This document shows, one piece after another, positions 1 through 6,037 of a DNA stretch of 9,038 nucleotides. Source of the stretch: Chloroflexota bacterium (lineage in GTDB: Bacteria; Chloroflexota; UBA6077); NCBI GenBank assembly GCA_021806765.1, contig JAJZQR010000210.1, positions 1-9,038 of the forward strand. Reading direction: 5' to 3'. Position numbers and translations under genes: made by a program. The number at the start of each line of letters is the position of its first letter. Within the stretch, counting starts at the first letter, position 1. A model generated the notes under the pieces. That model was not told the origin of the DNA and made no database searches. It worked only from the letters and a program-made list of their open reading frames with translations.

Positions 1-30
1 ACCATCAAAGACTTCTTGATACCTACCTAG
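1..30 (+). CDS. Possible 3' end of an upstream gene (partial)
   Basis: Frame 1 reads TIKDFLIPT and then a TAG stop at 28-30. The Shine-Dalgarno sequence of the next gene follows at once. This would fit the last codons of a gene that begins outside the window, in the same transcript as the 69-residue protein. Nine residues are too few to name a family or to rule out chance. Confidence 0.2.
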   Translation, partial: TIKDFLIPT

Positions 31-47
31 TTGTAAGGAGGTGGAAG

Positions 48-257
48 ATGCCCGCGAAGATCTGGAGCCTTGGTCACCTGAGCCAGGATCAGGAGCAGCT
101 GCTGAAGGAGGCCGAGACGACTATGGGAGGCAAGGTGCTGCTGGCCTACCAGCCGGCCCCGGTGGCTCCCACCGACCTCTCCCAGGACCAGCTGGAGCAG
201 ATTCACGATCTGGAGCAGAAGCTGGGCATGGCGGTGGTGGCCGTCGAGCGCGCCTAG
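48..257 (+). CDS. Small protein of unknown function with an internal two-fold repeat
   Basis: A 69-residue protein I do not recognise. The start is set by a near-perfect Shine-Dalgarno AAGGAGGT at 35-42, five bases before ATG 48. The same frame stays open upstream to the window edge, but the strong ribosome site argues for ATG 48. Residues 11-35 and 44-68 look like two copies of one unit. Each begins LSQDQ, continues as an acidic/Gln-rich probable helix, passes a glycine at unit position 17, and ends in a short hydrophobic strand (KVLLAYQ and AVVAVER). A Pro-rich link (QPAPVAP) joins them. There is no signal peptide, membrane segment or Cys/His metal motif, so it is probably a soluble cytoplasmic protein. 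Clear codon structure and the ribosome site support a real gene. The function is unknown. Confidence 0.75.
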   Translation: MPAKIWSLGHLSQDQEQLLKEAETTMGGKVLLAYQPAPVAPTDLSQDQLEQIHDLEQKLGMAVVAVERA

Positions 258-281
258 CTTCTTGAGACACCAGGACCTCTT

Positions 282-315
282 CGTGTAGGGGCGGTTCGCG
301 AACCGCTCCTGCACG
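282..315. repeat. Palindromic repeat of the GTAGGG type, copy 1
   Basis: The core GCGGTTCGCGAACCGC at 291-306 is a perfect 16-bp palindrome. Pairing continues outward to 282/315 with only G-T wobbles at 290/307 and 286/311. The left side begins TGTAGGGG. As RNA it would be a long hairpin 25 bases after the stop of the 69-residue gene, so it could end that transcript, although no T-run follows. Three similar elements lie at 1474-1598. I read these as one dispersed REP-like family. Confidence 0.7.
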
Positions 316-462
316 GCCCCGGGGCCAAACCGGCGCTTTCCCTGGTCTTGTACGGCCAGATGTCGTATCCTTGCGCTATCCAAAGACAGCCGCTGGGTGC
401 GGGATCCTGCGCCCCGCCCGATTGCCTTCCTATCCATCGCCTACATCAGAAAGGAGCACTCC

Positions 463-1449
463 ATGTCAAAACCGAAGGTATTCGTCACCGTCCCTCTGGA
501 TGAGCAGCTCTCGGGCCGCCTGGCTCAACTGTGCGAGGTCAGCCGGTGGACCGGCAACGGTCGATGCCCGGCGGATGTGGTCGAAAAGGAGGTGGCCAGC
601 GCCCGCGCCGTCCTGGGTTACACCCCCTTTGCGGCGGCGATGATGGACAGGGCGCCGCAGCTGCGGATCGTTGCCACCTCCTCAGTGGGATTCGATCACG
701 TGGACGTGGCTGCTGCCACCGAGCGAGGTATTCTGGTGACGAACACCCCGGACGTCCTCACCGACACCACGGCCGACCTGGCCTTCACCCTGGTGTTGAC
801 GGTGGCGCGGCGGATCGGCGAGGCGGAGCGCCTCACCCGGGCCGGCCGGTGGGGCAAGGGCATGGACTCCTCCACCCTGCTGGGCAGGGACGTGCACCAC
901 GCGACCCTGGGGGTCGTGGGACTCGGCCGGATCGGGGCTGCGGTGGCCGAGAGGGGACTCGGCTTCCACATGAAGGTGCTCTACTACGACTTCGTCCATC
1001 GGGAGGATCTGGAGAAGCGGTTCGGCTACCAGTACGTAGAGCTGGAGACCCTGCTGCGGGAGTCGGACTTCGTCACCGTTCACGTTCCGCTGCTGGCCGA
1101 GACCAAGGGGATGATAGGGGCGGCGCAGTTCGCCCTGATGAAGCCCACCGCTTACCTGATCAACGCCGCTCGGGGGCCCATCGTGAACGAGGGGGCCCTG
1201 GTCGAGGCTCTTCAGGAGGGGAAGATCGCCGGGGCCGGGCTGGACGTCTTCGAGAAGGAGCCGGTGGATCCGGAGAACCCGCTGCTGAAGATGGAGAACG
1301 TGGTGACGTTGCCCCACGTCGGCAGTGCCACCATCGCCACCCGCCGGGCCATGGTGGAGCTGGCGACCAACAACGTCCTGGCCGTGCTCCAGGGCCAGTC
1401 CCCTCTGACCCCGGTGAACCCCGAGGTGCTGCCGAGGCTGAGGAAGTAG
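463..1449 (+). CDS. D-2-hydroxyacid dehydrogenase, glyoxylate/hydroxypyruvate reductase-like
   Basis: A 328-residue NAD(P)-dependent 2-hydroxyacid dehydrogenase, full length for the family. These enzymes interconvert 2-oxoacids (glyoxylate, hydroxypyruvate and similar) and D-2-hydroxyacids in the cytoplasm. The catalytic domain spans about 1-100 and 290-328, and the Rossmann domain about 101-289. The nucleotide-binding loop GLGRIG is at 153-158. Asp176 at the end of the following strand (YYD) favours NAD(H) over NADP(H). The catalytic set is complete: Arg237 in NAARGPIV, Glu266 in DVFEKEP and His285 in PHVGSAT. ATG 463 is preferred to an upstream in-frame start because AAAGGAGC lies just before it at 450-457. 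The gene stands alone between two repeat-bearing gaps. Exact substrate cannot be told from sequence; glyoxylate/hydroxypyruvate reductase is the closest match, and phosphoglycerate dehydrogenase is less likely because there is no ACT domain. Confidence 0.93.
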   Translation: MSKPKVFVTVPLDEQLSGRLAQLCEVSRWTGNGRCPADVVEKEVASARAVLGYTPFAAAMMDRAPQLRIVATSSVGFDHVDVAAATERGILVTNTPDVLTDTTADLAFTLVLTVARRIGEAERLTRAGRWGKGMDSSTLLGRDVHHATLGVVGLGRIGAAVAERGLGFHMKVLYYDFVHREDLEKRFGYQYVELETLLRESDFVTVHVPLLAETKGMIGAAQFALMKPTAYLINAARGPIVNEGALVEALQEGKIAGAGLDVFEKEPVDPENPLLKMENVVTLPHVGSATIATRRAMVELATNNVLAVLQGQSPLTPVNPEVLPRLRK

Positions 1450-1473
1450 CGCCGAGCCTCGTGCGTCGTTCCT

Positions 1474-1501
1474 GTGGGGCAGGGGCTTGTCCCCTGCCGC
1501 C
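1474..1501 (+). repeat. Palindromic repeat of the GTAGGG type, copy 2
   Basis: The element begins TGTGGGGCAGGGG and closes with CCCCTGCC: stem GGCAGGGG (1478-1485) against CCCCTGCC (1491-1498), with a 5-base loop. It lies 25 bases after the dehydrogenase stop, so it may also act as that gene's terminator. Its sequence is close to copy 3, only 48 bases on. Confidence 0.65.
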
Positions 1502-1520
1502 TGGACGGTATTCGGGCCGT

Positions 1521-1550
1521 TGTAGGGCAGGGCGCTCTGCCCTGCCGCCC
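1521..1550 (+). repeat. Palindromic repeat of the GTAGGG type, copy 3
   Basis: The element begins TGTAGGGCAGGGC: stem GGCAGGGC (1526-1533) against GCCCTGCC (1539-1546), with a 5-base loop whose ends can form one more wobble pair. It is followed by GCCCGTCC, as copy 2 is followed by GCC. It is in the same orientation as copy 2 and clearly of the same family. Confidence 0.65.
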
Positions 1551-1570
1551 GTCCCCATCATTGGCCGGCC

Positions 1571-1598
1571 CGCAGCGGGGCCCTGTGCCCCGCCCTAC
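1571..1598 (-). repeat. Palindromic repeat of the GTAGGG type, copy 4 (inverted)
   Basis: Read on the minus strand it begins GTAGGGCGGGGC. The stem is GCGGGGC (1575-1581) against GCCCCGC (1587-1593), with a 5-base loop. It faces copies 2 and 3. Three copies within 130 bases suggest repeated insertion or local duplication at this site. Confidence 0.6.
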
Positions 1599-1639
1599 GG
1601 CGTCGCTGCTATCGTCGGCCGCCGCGGGGGGGCACAGAC

Positions 1640-1678
1640 GTGGCGCTGCGCTCCCTCGCTCCACCTGCCCCACGCCAC
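1640..1678. repeat. Inverted repeat with GTGGCG/CGCCAC arms
   Basis: GTGGCG at 1640-1645 pairs with CGCCAC at 1673-1678 across a 27-base GC-rich interior. It continues the palindrome cluster of this gap but does not share the GTAGGG edge. No function can be assigned. Confidence 0.35.
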
Positions 1679-1783
1679 GCAATTGTGGAACGACACCCTT
1701 AGCGGCTTCAGCAGGAGCCAACTCCGCCCTGCGTCGGTAGTTGCGGGCGGGGGCTGGCTCTTGTGGTTCATGTGGTAGCCCTC

Positions 1784-1814
1784 GGCAGGCCCGGCTCCTC
1801 CCAGCCCGCCTGCC
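1784..1814. repeat. Imperfect hairpin GGCAGGC/GCCTGCC
   Basis: GGCAGGC (1784-1790) pairs with GCCTGCC (1808-1814), and an inner GGCT/AGCC pair (1793-1796, 1803-1806) closes a CCTCCC loop. It is far from either flanking gene and has no T-run. It may be a structured element or a remnant repeat. Confidence 0.4.
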
Positions 1815-2090
1815 GGCTCACCACCAACTTGGGGTCATGCCGGCCGGAGATCTCCTACGCCGAGCCCATGGGAGCGTAGCGAACCCGAACCACCATGCTG
1901 TCACACAGCGCTAACGTCGACACCCACGTACTCCCTCACCACGGTGCTGCCCGCGCCCTGGGCCTCTCGCTCCGACTCCCTGCCCCTCTGTCCAAGCGCC
2001 ACGTTGCCGTTGGTCATCGACGGCCGGGATATCGTTGATCCTATGTGACGGGGACTCCAAGCAAACCAGCAAAGCCCACAAAATCGGGGC

Positions 2091-2119
2091 TTGACAGGCG
2101 CCGAATAGGAGCTTAGCAT
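2091..2119 (+). promoter_or_regulatory. Candidate sigma-70 promoter for the IclR gene
   Basis: A perfect -35 hexamer TTGACA (2091-2096) is followed after 17 bases by TAGCAT (2114-2119), four of six matches to the -10 consensus. Transcription would begin near 2126, about 33 bases before the TTG start. The 9-bp sequence GAATAGGAG occurs at 2103-2111 inside the promoter and again at 2141-2149 as the ribosome site of the gene, so the promoter may carry a duplicated segment. Confidence 0.5.
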
Positions 2120-2148
2120 GGTGGAGCATTTCACATTACTGAATAGGA

Positions 2149-2165
2149 GTTCCGCATATTGGAAC
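2149..2165. promoter_or_regulatory. Operator-like dyad over the IclR start codon
   Basis: GTTCC (2149-2153) and GGAAC (2161-2165) form a perfect 5-bp inverted repeat with a 7-base spacer that covers the TTG start. IclR-family proteins often repress their own genes by binding short dyads made of GGAA/TTCC half-sites, so this is a candidate autoregulatory site. Half-sites this short also arise by chance. Confidence 0.25.
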
Positions 2166-2968
2166 GCGATTCGTCCTCGATTGATAAGGCACTCGACCTC
2201 CTAGAGCTGCTCGCACGGGCCGAGGAACCCCTCAGCCTTGCGCCGCTGAGTGCCGAGTTGGGAATGCCCAAGAGCAGCGTTCACCGGATGTTGCGCATCC
2301 TCTGCCGCCGGGGATACGTGAAGCAAGACGATACGACGCGCTCGTATGCCCTCGGGCTCCGCATCTTTACCCTCCACAACCTGCCGGCGCAGCATCGGCG
2401 CCTTGCCTCCTTCGCCCGCCCTCACCTGCGGCAGCTGGCTACTGGGCTGAGGCAGACGGCGAACCTCGCCGTGCTTGATCCGGTAGAGCTAGGGTACTGG
2501 GTGCACAGTGAGACTCCCACCACTTTCGGCACGAAGGTCAGCACGGGTGAGCAGGCACCGCTGCACTGCGCAGGGCTTGGGAAGATGCTCCTAGCGGGAC
2601 TCGACCGCGACAGGCGACAGAGCGTGCTCGACCGGCTGGTTCTGGTCCAGAAAACACCCCGCACCATCACCGATCGTTCGGCGCTGGAGGCGGAGCTGGA
2701 GAGGACGGCTGAGCGTGGATACGCCGTTGATGACGAGGAGAACACCCTGGGCATCCGGTGTGTGGCTGCTCCTATCCGCAGTGCCGAAGGGATCGTGGTG
2801 GCGGCCATCAGCATAACGGCCCTCGCCCCGGCGATGAACTCTGAGACGATAGGAGGCTTCATCGAGGAAGTCGTGAAAGCTGCGGCTGAGATCTCCGCGC
2901 TCCTGGGCTACCGGTCCGCTGGCGTTTTGGTCGGAGCCTCCCAGGAGGCTGAGGTGCTTGGCGGCTAG
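2159..2968 (+). CDS. IclR-family transcriptional regulator
   Basis: A 269-residue protein with the two-domain IclR layout and usual length. Residues about 5-57 form the winged helix-turn-helix (SSIDKALDLLELL, then SAELGMPKSSVHRMLRIL as the recognition region and RRGYV in the wing). Residues about 70-250 form the effector-binding domain, with typical landmarks ALGLRIF, PLHCAGLGKMLLAGL, RGYAVDDEENTLGIRCVAAPI and a closing AAAEISALLG. The start is TTG 2159: AGGAG at 2145-2149 is correctly spaced and no ATG or GTG fits the frame as well. IclR proteins bind DNA as dimers or tetramers and respond to small organic acids or their breakdown products. The gene lies 180 bases upstream of the DapA-family and Bug genes on the same strand, so these are its likely targets, together with itself. 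The inducer is unknown. Confidence 0.93.
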   Translation: MERDSSSIDKALDLLELLARAEEPLSLAPLSAELGMPKSSVHRMLRILCRRGYVKQDDTTRSYALGLRIFTLHNLPAQHRRLASFARPHLRQLATGLRQTANLAVLDPVELGYWVHSETPTTFGTKVSTGEQAPLHCAGLGKMLLAGLDRDRRQSVLDRLVLVQKTPRTITDRSALEAELERTAERGYAVDDEENTLGIRCVAAPIRSAEGIVVAAISITALAPAMNSETIGGFIEEVVKAAAEISALLGYRSAGVLVGASQEAEVLGG

Positions 2969-3056
2969 GAGGGCCGACCATCCACCTGGAAGGGGGTGAT
3001 TCAAGAGTAATAACAGCCCAGCGAGCCCCAGTCGAGCGACCACAGAGGGGTGACGT

Positions 3057-3070
3057 TGCCGAGGACGGCA
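3057..3070. promoter_or_regulatory. Operator-like dyad upstream of the DapA-family gene
   Basis: TGCCG (3057-3061) and CGGCA (3066-3070) form a perfect inverted repeat with a 4-base spacer, in the 180-base gap between the IclR gene and the next gene. No strong -35/-10 pair was found in this gap, so the downstream genes may be read through from the IclR promoter or have a weak promoter of their own. The dyad is a candidate regulator site only. Confidence 0.2.
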
Positions 3071-3148
3071 CCTGGAGTCTAACGCGGTATCACTGGCATC
3101 TCAAGACAACCGACGTCCCAAAGTAAAGTACGAGATGGGAGTGAACTG

Positions 3149-4123
3149 ATGCTTACGCCGCGGGAACTCAGAGAGCGCCTAAAGAGCATGACGGTTATCG
3201 TCATGACGCCCTTCGACGAAAACGACCAGGTCGACTACCCTAGCCTAAAGAGGAACGTTGAGAGGCTCGTTTCCTCTCTGAAGGGCAAGGACGCCTGTCT
3301 GGTGGCATCCGGAAGCAACAGCGAGTTCTATGCCCTTGCGGACGATGAACGTCGCGAGGTCATCCACACCGTAGTAGACACCGCCAACGGTGCGCTCCCC
3401 GTCATCGCAGGGACCGCTGCGGCGGGGACCAAACTGGCGGTTCAGTGGTCCAGGTTCGCCCAAGAGGTGGGCGCAGACGGCGTCATGGTTGTCGCCCCCT
3501 ACTATCACGTTCCCTCCGAAGAGGGCATGTATGCCCACTATGCGCGTATTGCCGAGAGCATCGACATCGGCGTGATGGTCTACAACAATCCCCAAGTGAC
3601 GGGTTCCTGGATCAACCCCAAGCTGATGGCTCGCATAGCTGATATCGACAACGTGGTCGGCGACAAGGAAACGACGACTATCGTCCAAAACCAGCTGGCG
3701 ATGCTGAAGGCGATAGACCCCCAAAAGATGACCATCTCCTGTGGTGCCGGCGAGTTGATGTTCTCCTACATGTCCTTGGCTGGGAGCCCCGGCTATGTCG
3801 CCACCCCAATGGGAAACTTTGCCCCGAACTTCTTCTATGGTTTCCTCGAAGCGGCCCGCGAGCGTGACTTCACGCGGATGCAGGACCTGGTTAGCAAGGT
3901 TGACTTGCTGACGAGCTTCATTAGCAGGCTGACGGCAGCTCACGGTCACACTGGTGCCCATGCCTCTCCTTTCACCGGAGGGCACTGGTCTATCCCAGTA
4001 ACGAAAGCAGGAATGAACCTGGTTGGTATGGCCGGTGGCCGTGTTCGGTTGCCGCTGGTAGACCTGAACGAAGCTGAGTACCGCGAACTCAAATCGATCA
4101 TGCAGCGGATGGGCATCCTGTAG
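3149..4123 (+). CDS. DapA/N-acetylneuraminate-lyase family class I aldolase or dehydratase
   Basis: A 324-residue (beta/alpha)8 barrel of the DHDPS/NAL superfamily, slightly longer than typical DapA. These enzymes form a Schiff base with pyruvate or a related 2-oxoacid. The Schiff-base lysine is Lys173 in GDKE and the catalytic tyrosine is Tyr145 in YNNP. The usual substrate loop GTTGE reads GSNSE (55-59). The arginine that true dihydrodipicolinate synthase places five residues after the tyrosine is Val150 here (YNNPQVTG). Lysine synthesis is therefore unlikely, and a role in breaking down a sugar acid or other 2-oxoacid is more likely, by inference. ATG 3149 has GGGAG at 3137-3141. The gene is followed after 44 bases by the Bug protein gene, probably in the same transcript. 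Database software may call this dapA by similarity; the missing arginine argues against that name. Confidence 0.88.
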   Translation: MLTPRELRERLKSMTVIVMTPFDENDQVDYPSLKRNVERLVSSLKGKDACLVASGSNSEFYALADDERREVIHTVVDTANGALPVIAGTAAAGTKLAVQWSRFAQEVGADGVMVVAPYYHVPSEEGMYAHYARIAESIDIGVMVYNNPQVTGSWINPKLMARIADIDNVVGDKETTTIVQNQLAMLKAIDPQKMTISCGAGELMFSYMSLAGSPGYVATPMGNFAPNFFYGFLEAARERDFTRMQDLVSKVDLLTSFISRLTAAHGHTGAHASPFTGGHWSIPVTKAGMNLVGMAGGRVRLPLVDLNEAEYRELKSIMQRMGIL

Positions 4124-4167
4124 TTTTCTGACAGGCGGGATAGCTAGAGCCATGGGGAGGAGAAGAG

Positions 4168-5268
4168 ATGAAACGGGTCTTCGTTCCTGTTGCGCTTGGT
4201 GTCCTCGTAGCGGCCATCGGCCTTTCCGCATGTAGCCCCGCCGCAACCCCGCCGCCGGCCGCGCCTGCGAAGCCAGCCGAGGCCACTAAGGCACCGGCAG
4301 CAGCCGCGCCGACCACGGCTCCCGCAGCCGCGCCGGCCGCCGCTCCTACGGCCGCTCCGGCAGCCAATGTCAATTTCCCGCAGAAAGGCAAGGCCATAAG
4401 CATCATCGTCCCCTATGCCGCCGGGGGCGGCACCGACCTCTCAGCGAGGGTACTGGCCCAGCAACTGGAGAAGGAGCTAGGAACCTCGGTCAACGTCGTG
4501 AACAAGCCCGGCGCCGGCGGCCAGGTAGGGCTCACGGAACTGGCCCAGTCGAAGCCCGACGGCTACACCATCGGCTCGTCGGTGCTGCCGGCGGTGATCA
4601 CCACCTACCTCGACCCGTCGAGGAAATGCGCTTTTGGCAGGAACGACCTGCAACCCCTGGCCTTGCATGTGGCGGACGCGAGTGCAGTGGCTGTAAAGGC
4701 GGACAGCCCGTTCAAGACGGTGAAGGACATCGTGGACGCAGGCAAGGCGAAGCCGGGTGAAATCAAGTGGGGTACCACCGGCATACTTGGCAACACGCAC
4801 CTCAACATCCTGCAGCTACAGAAGGTCACCGGCGCGAAGTTCGCAATCGTGCACTTCGATGGCGGAAACCCGATGAAGACAGCGCTTCTCGGCGGGCATA
4901 TCGACGCCCACTTCGGGTCGGCGGGCGAGTCCCTGCCTCAGTTCAAGTCAGGAGAAATGCGATTCCTGGGGATAATGGACAAGCAGAGGAGCCCCTTCTA
5001 TGCGAACGTGCCGACACTGGAAGAGCAGGGCTATCCGCTGTACGCAGCCGGGACCCGTGGATACGTAGTGCCAGCGGGCACCCCGATGGAGATTGTGAAC
5101 ATACTGACGGGTGCCATGAAGCGGGTGATGGAGAGCCCTGAGCACAAGCAGAAGATGGACGAGTTGGGGCTCACCATCCGGTACATGGACCCGAAACAGT
5201 ACAGCGACTACTGGGCCGATTTCGAGGCTCAGGTCAAGCCGCTGATGGAACTCGCCAAGGAGAACTAG
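4168..5268 (+). CDS. Lipid-anchored Bug/TctC-type solute-binding protein
   Basis: A 366-residue extracytoplasmic binding protein of the tripartite tricarboxylate transporter (TctC/Bug) family. A positive start (MKR), a hydrophobic stretch and the lipobox LSAC (19-22) predict a lipoprotein anchored at Cys22. Residues 24-66 are an Ala/Pro/Thr tether with repeats such as TAPAAAPAAAP. The binding domain begins near 72. Family marks are IIVPYAAGGGTD (79-90, with the ligand-contacting Asp), VNKPGAGGQVG (111-121), KPDGYTIG (129-136) and VPTLEEQGYP (281-290). Start ATG 4168 follows GGGGAGGAG at 4154-4162. Bug proteins bind carboxylates, sugar acids, nicotinate and others; the ligand here is unknown. 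The membrane partners TctA and TctB are not in the window, so it is an orphan or serves a transporter elsewhere. Most known Bug proteins are soluble periplasmic proteins, so the lipid anchor and tether are notable. Confidence 0.92.
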   Translation: MKRVFVPVALGVLVAAIGLSACSPAATPPPAAPAKPAEATKAPAAAAPTTAPAAAPAAAPTAAPAANVNFPQKGKAISIIVPYAAGGGTDLSARVLAQQLEKELGTSVNVVNKPGAGGQVGLTELAQSKPDGYTIGSSVLPAVITTYLDPSRKCAFGRNDLQPLALHVADASAVAVKADSPFKTVKDIVDAGKAKPGEIKWGTTGILGNTHLNILQLQKVTGAKFAIVHFDGGNPMKTALLGGHIDAHFGSAGESLPQFKSGEMRFLGIMDKQRSPFYANVPTLEEQGYPLYAAGTRGYVVPAGTPMEIVNILTGAMKRVMESPEHKQKMDELGLTIRYMDPKQYSDYWADFEAQVKPLMELAKEN

Positions 5269-5319
5269 CCTCAAGCAGAGCAGCAAGCCCGAGCGACCCA
5301 TCCAGAGCATGCAACTGCA

Positions 5320-5349
5320 GGGGTCGGCGACCGATCGGTCGCCGACCCC
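5320..5349. terminator. Perfect 30-bp palindrome, likely terminator of the IclR-DapA-Bug cluster
   Basis: GGGGTCGGCGACC (5320-5332) pairs perfectly with GGTCGCCGACCCC (5337-5349) around a central GATC. It lies about 50 bases after the Bug stop codon. The 13-bp GC-rich stem would make a very stable RNA hairpin, well placed to end the transcript. No T-run follows (next bases GTGTTCCG), so it is not a classical intrinsic terminator; it could also protect the 3' end of the mRNA. Confidence 0.6.
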
Positions 5350-5453
5350 GTGTTCCGCAGACGCCGCAGCATGCGGAAGACTCCATAGCGAGAGCACCTA
5401 CCCCGTCCCTCCCATCGAACCGACCATCTTATCCAGGGTGATTCTCGCAATCT

Positions 5454-5507
5454 ACACGTGACAAAAGGCCCACCCCGTCGAAGCGGGAACGAGCCCCTGT
5501 CACGTGT
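5454..5507. repeat. Long inverted repeat with ACACGTGACA arms
   Basis: ACACGTGACA (5454-5463) and TGTCACGTGT (5498-5507) are perfect 10-bp complements. The 34-base interior can add inner pairs (GGC/GCC, then CCCG at 5474-5477 with CGGG at 5484-5487 around TCGAAG). The arms contain CACGTG, itself a palindrome. It could be a small structured RNA, a mobile palindromic element or a paired protein-binding site. It has no neighbouring gene closer than about 185 bases. Confidence 0.5.
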
Positions 5508-5910
5508 TCATGTTGCCGATGCCAGTCAGCCCCTGCCCCTTAACCGATGTCTCCCTCCGCCCTCATCTCCATAGCTTCTGCCCCGCGCAGATGCTCACAG
5601 CCAACTCCCCTAACGCCGGTGCCACGATGGTTCAGATAAATGCGCAGGCAGAACCTCTACGACAGCGGGGACGCGATGCGCCACCAACCGACGTGAACCC
5701 AGGAAATGGGACAACAGAGACCCAAAGGCTGTACGGCGACACTGCGGTACGGATGGATATGGACACTGAAAAGACGGGGACGCATTGTGAGGCGCGCAAT
5801 CAGGCGATCACGGCCACCGGGCTGGTGATCAGCAGATCTGGACACCGTGCGGCCAGGAAGCGCCATGTCGACGAAATTAGCATACTCCTCATCGAGCTTT
5901 GTGACGCGGC

Positions 5911-5934
5911 GCACCACCGCACGCACCACCGCAC
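5911..5934. repeat. Two tandem copies of a 12-base repeat
   Basis: GCACCACCGCAC occurs twice head to tail (5911-5922 and 5923-5934), followed by a degenerate GCAGCAGC. It is a short low-complexity repeat in a noncoding stretch, probably made by slippage. Confidence 0.6.
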
Positions 5935-5955
5935 GCAGCAGCTTGAACTAGTACT

Positions 5956-5985
5956 TTGCAACTATTGACGCCTGTGGGCTGTAAT
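5956..5985 (+). promoter_or_regulatory. Candidate promoter of the bactofilin gene
   Basis: TTGCAA (5956-5961) and TGTAAT (5980-5985, five of six matches to the -10 consensus) are 18 bases apart. An inverted repeat ACTATT (5961-5966) / AATAGT (5983-5988) lies across the spacer and the -10 box, where a bound repressor would block RNA polymerase. Transcription from here would give a leader of roughly 125 bases before the bactofilin start. Confidence 0.35.
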
Positions 5986-6037
5986 AGTGAAGTAAAGCCG
6001 TTGTGGTAATCAGCGTTCTGCATCGTGTCGCTGGAAT

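Larger units (their letters stand above)
1450..2158. other. Gene-free, repeat-rich intergenic region
   Basis: About 700 bases with no ORF that looks coding on either strand. The first 230 bases are a cluster of GC-rich palindromes, listed separately, and a further hairpin lies at 1784-1814. On the minus strand around 1770-1960 short open stretches are interrupted by stops and could be decayed coding sequence, but I cannot assign a family. The last 70 bases carry the presumed promoter of the IclR gene. Confidence 0.6.

Noticed and set aside
1474..1740. Plus-strand ORF of 88 codons after the dehydrogenase gene
   Set aside because: It runs through three palindromic repeats, is rich in Arg/Ala/Pro as expected of noncoding GC-rich DNA, and has no ribosome site.
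1770..1905. Possible decayed gene on the minus strand (frame reading EISGRHDPKLVVSRQ with internal stops)
   Set aside because: No family could be assigned and the open stretches are too short to separate from chance.
1901..2134. Minus-strand ORF of 77 codons ending YVGVDVSAV, which recalls the YVGIDVS start of IS110 transposases
   Set aside because: The motif is at the C-terminal end rather than the start, no DEDD-type residues or further transposase sequence follow, and the ORF overlaps the IclR promoter.
3149..4123. Naming the enzyme dapA (lysine synthesis)
   Set aside because: The arginine typical of true dihydrodipicolinate synthase is Val150, the GTTGE loop is changed, and the neighbours are an IclR regulator and a binding protein rather than lysine genes.
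2159..5268. The IclR cluster as recently transferred DNA with different codon use
   Set aside because: A hand count of third positions in early codons gave roughly 22-26 percent A/T for the dehydrogenase, IclR and DapA-family genes alike, so there is no clear contrast.
5657..5929. Minus-strand ORF of 90 codons (KLDEEYANFVDMALPGR)
   Set aside because: The first part looks mildly protein-like, but there is no ribosome site or recognisable family and the rest is unlike a folded protein.
5504..5968. Plus-strand ORF of 154 codons
   Set aside because: It starts inside the 54-base inverted repeat, has no ribosome site, mixed low-quality composition and ends in a slippage repeat (HHRTHHRT).
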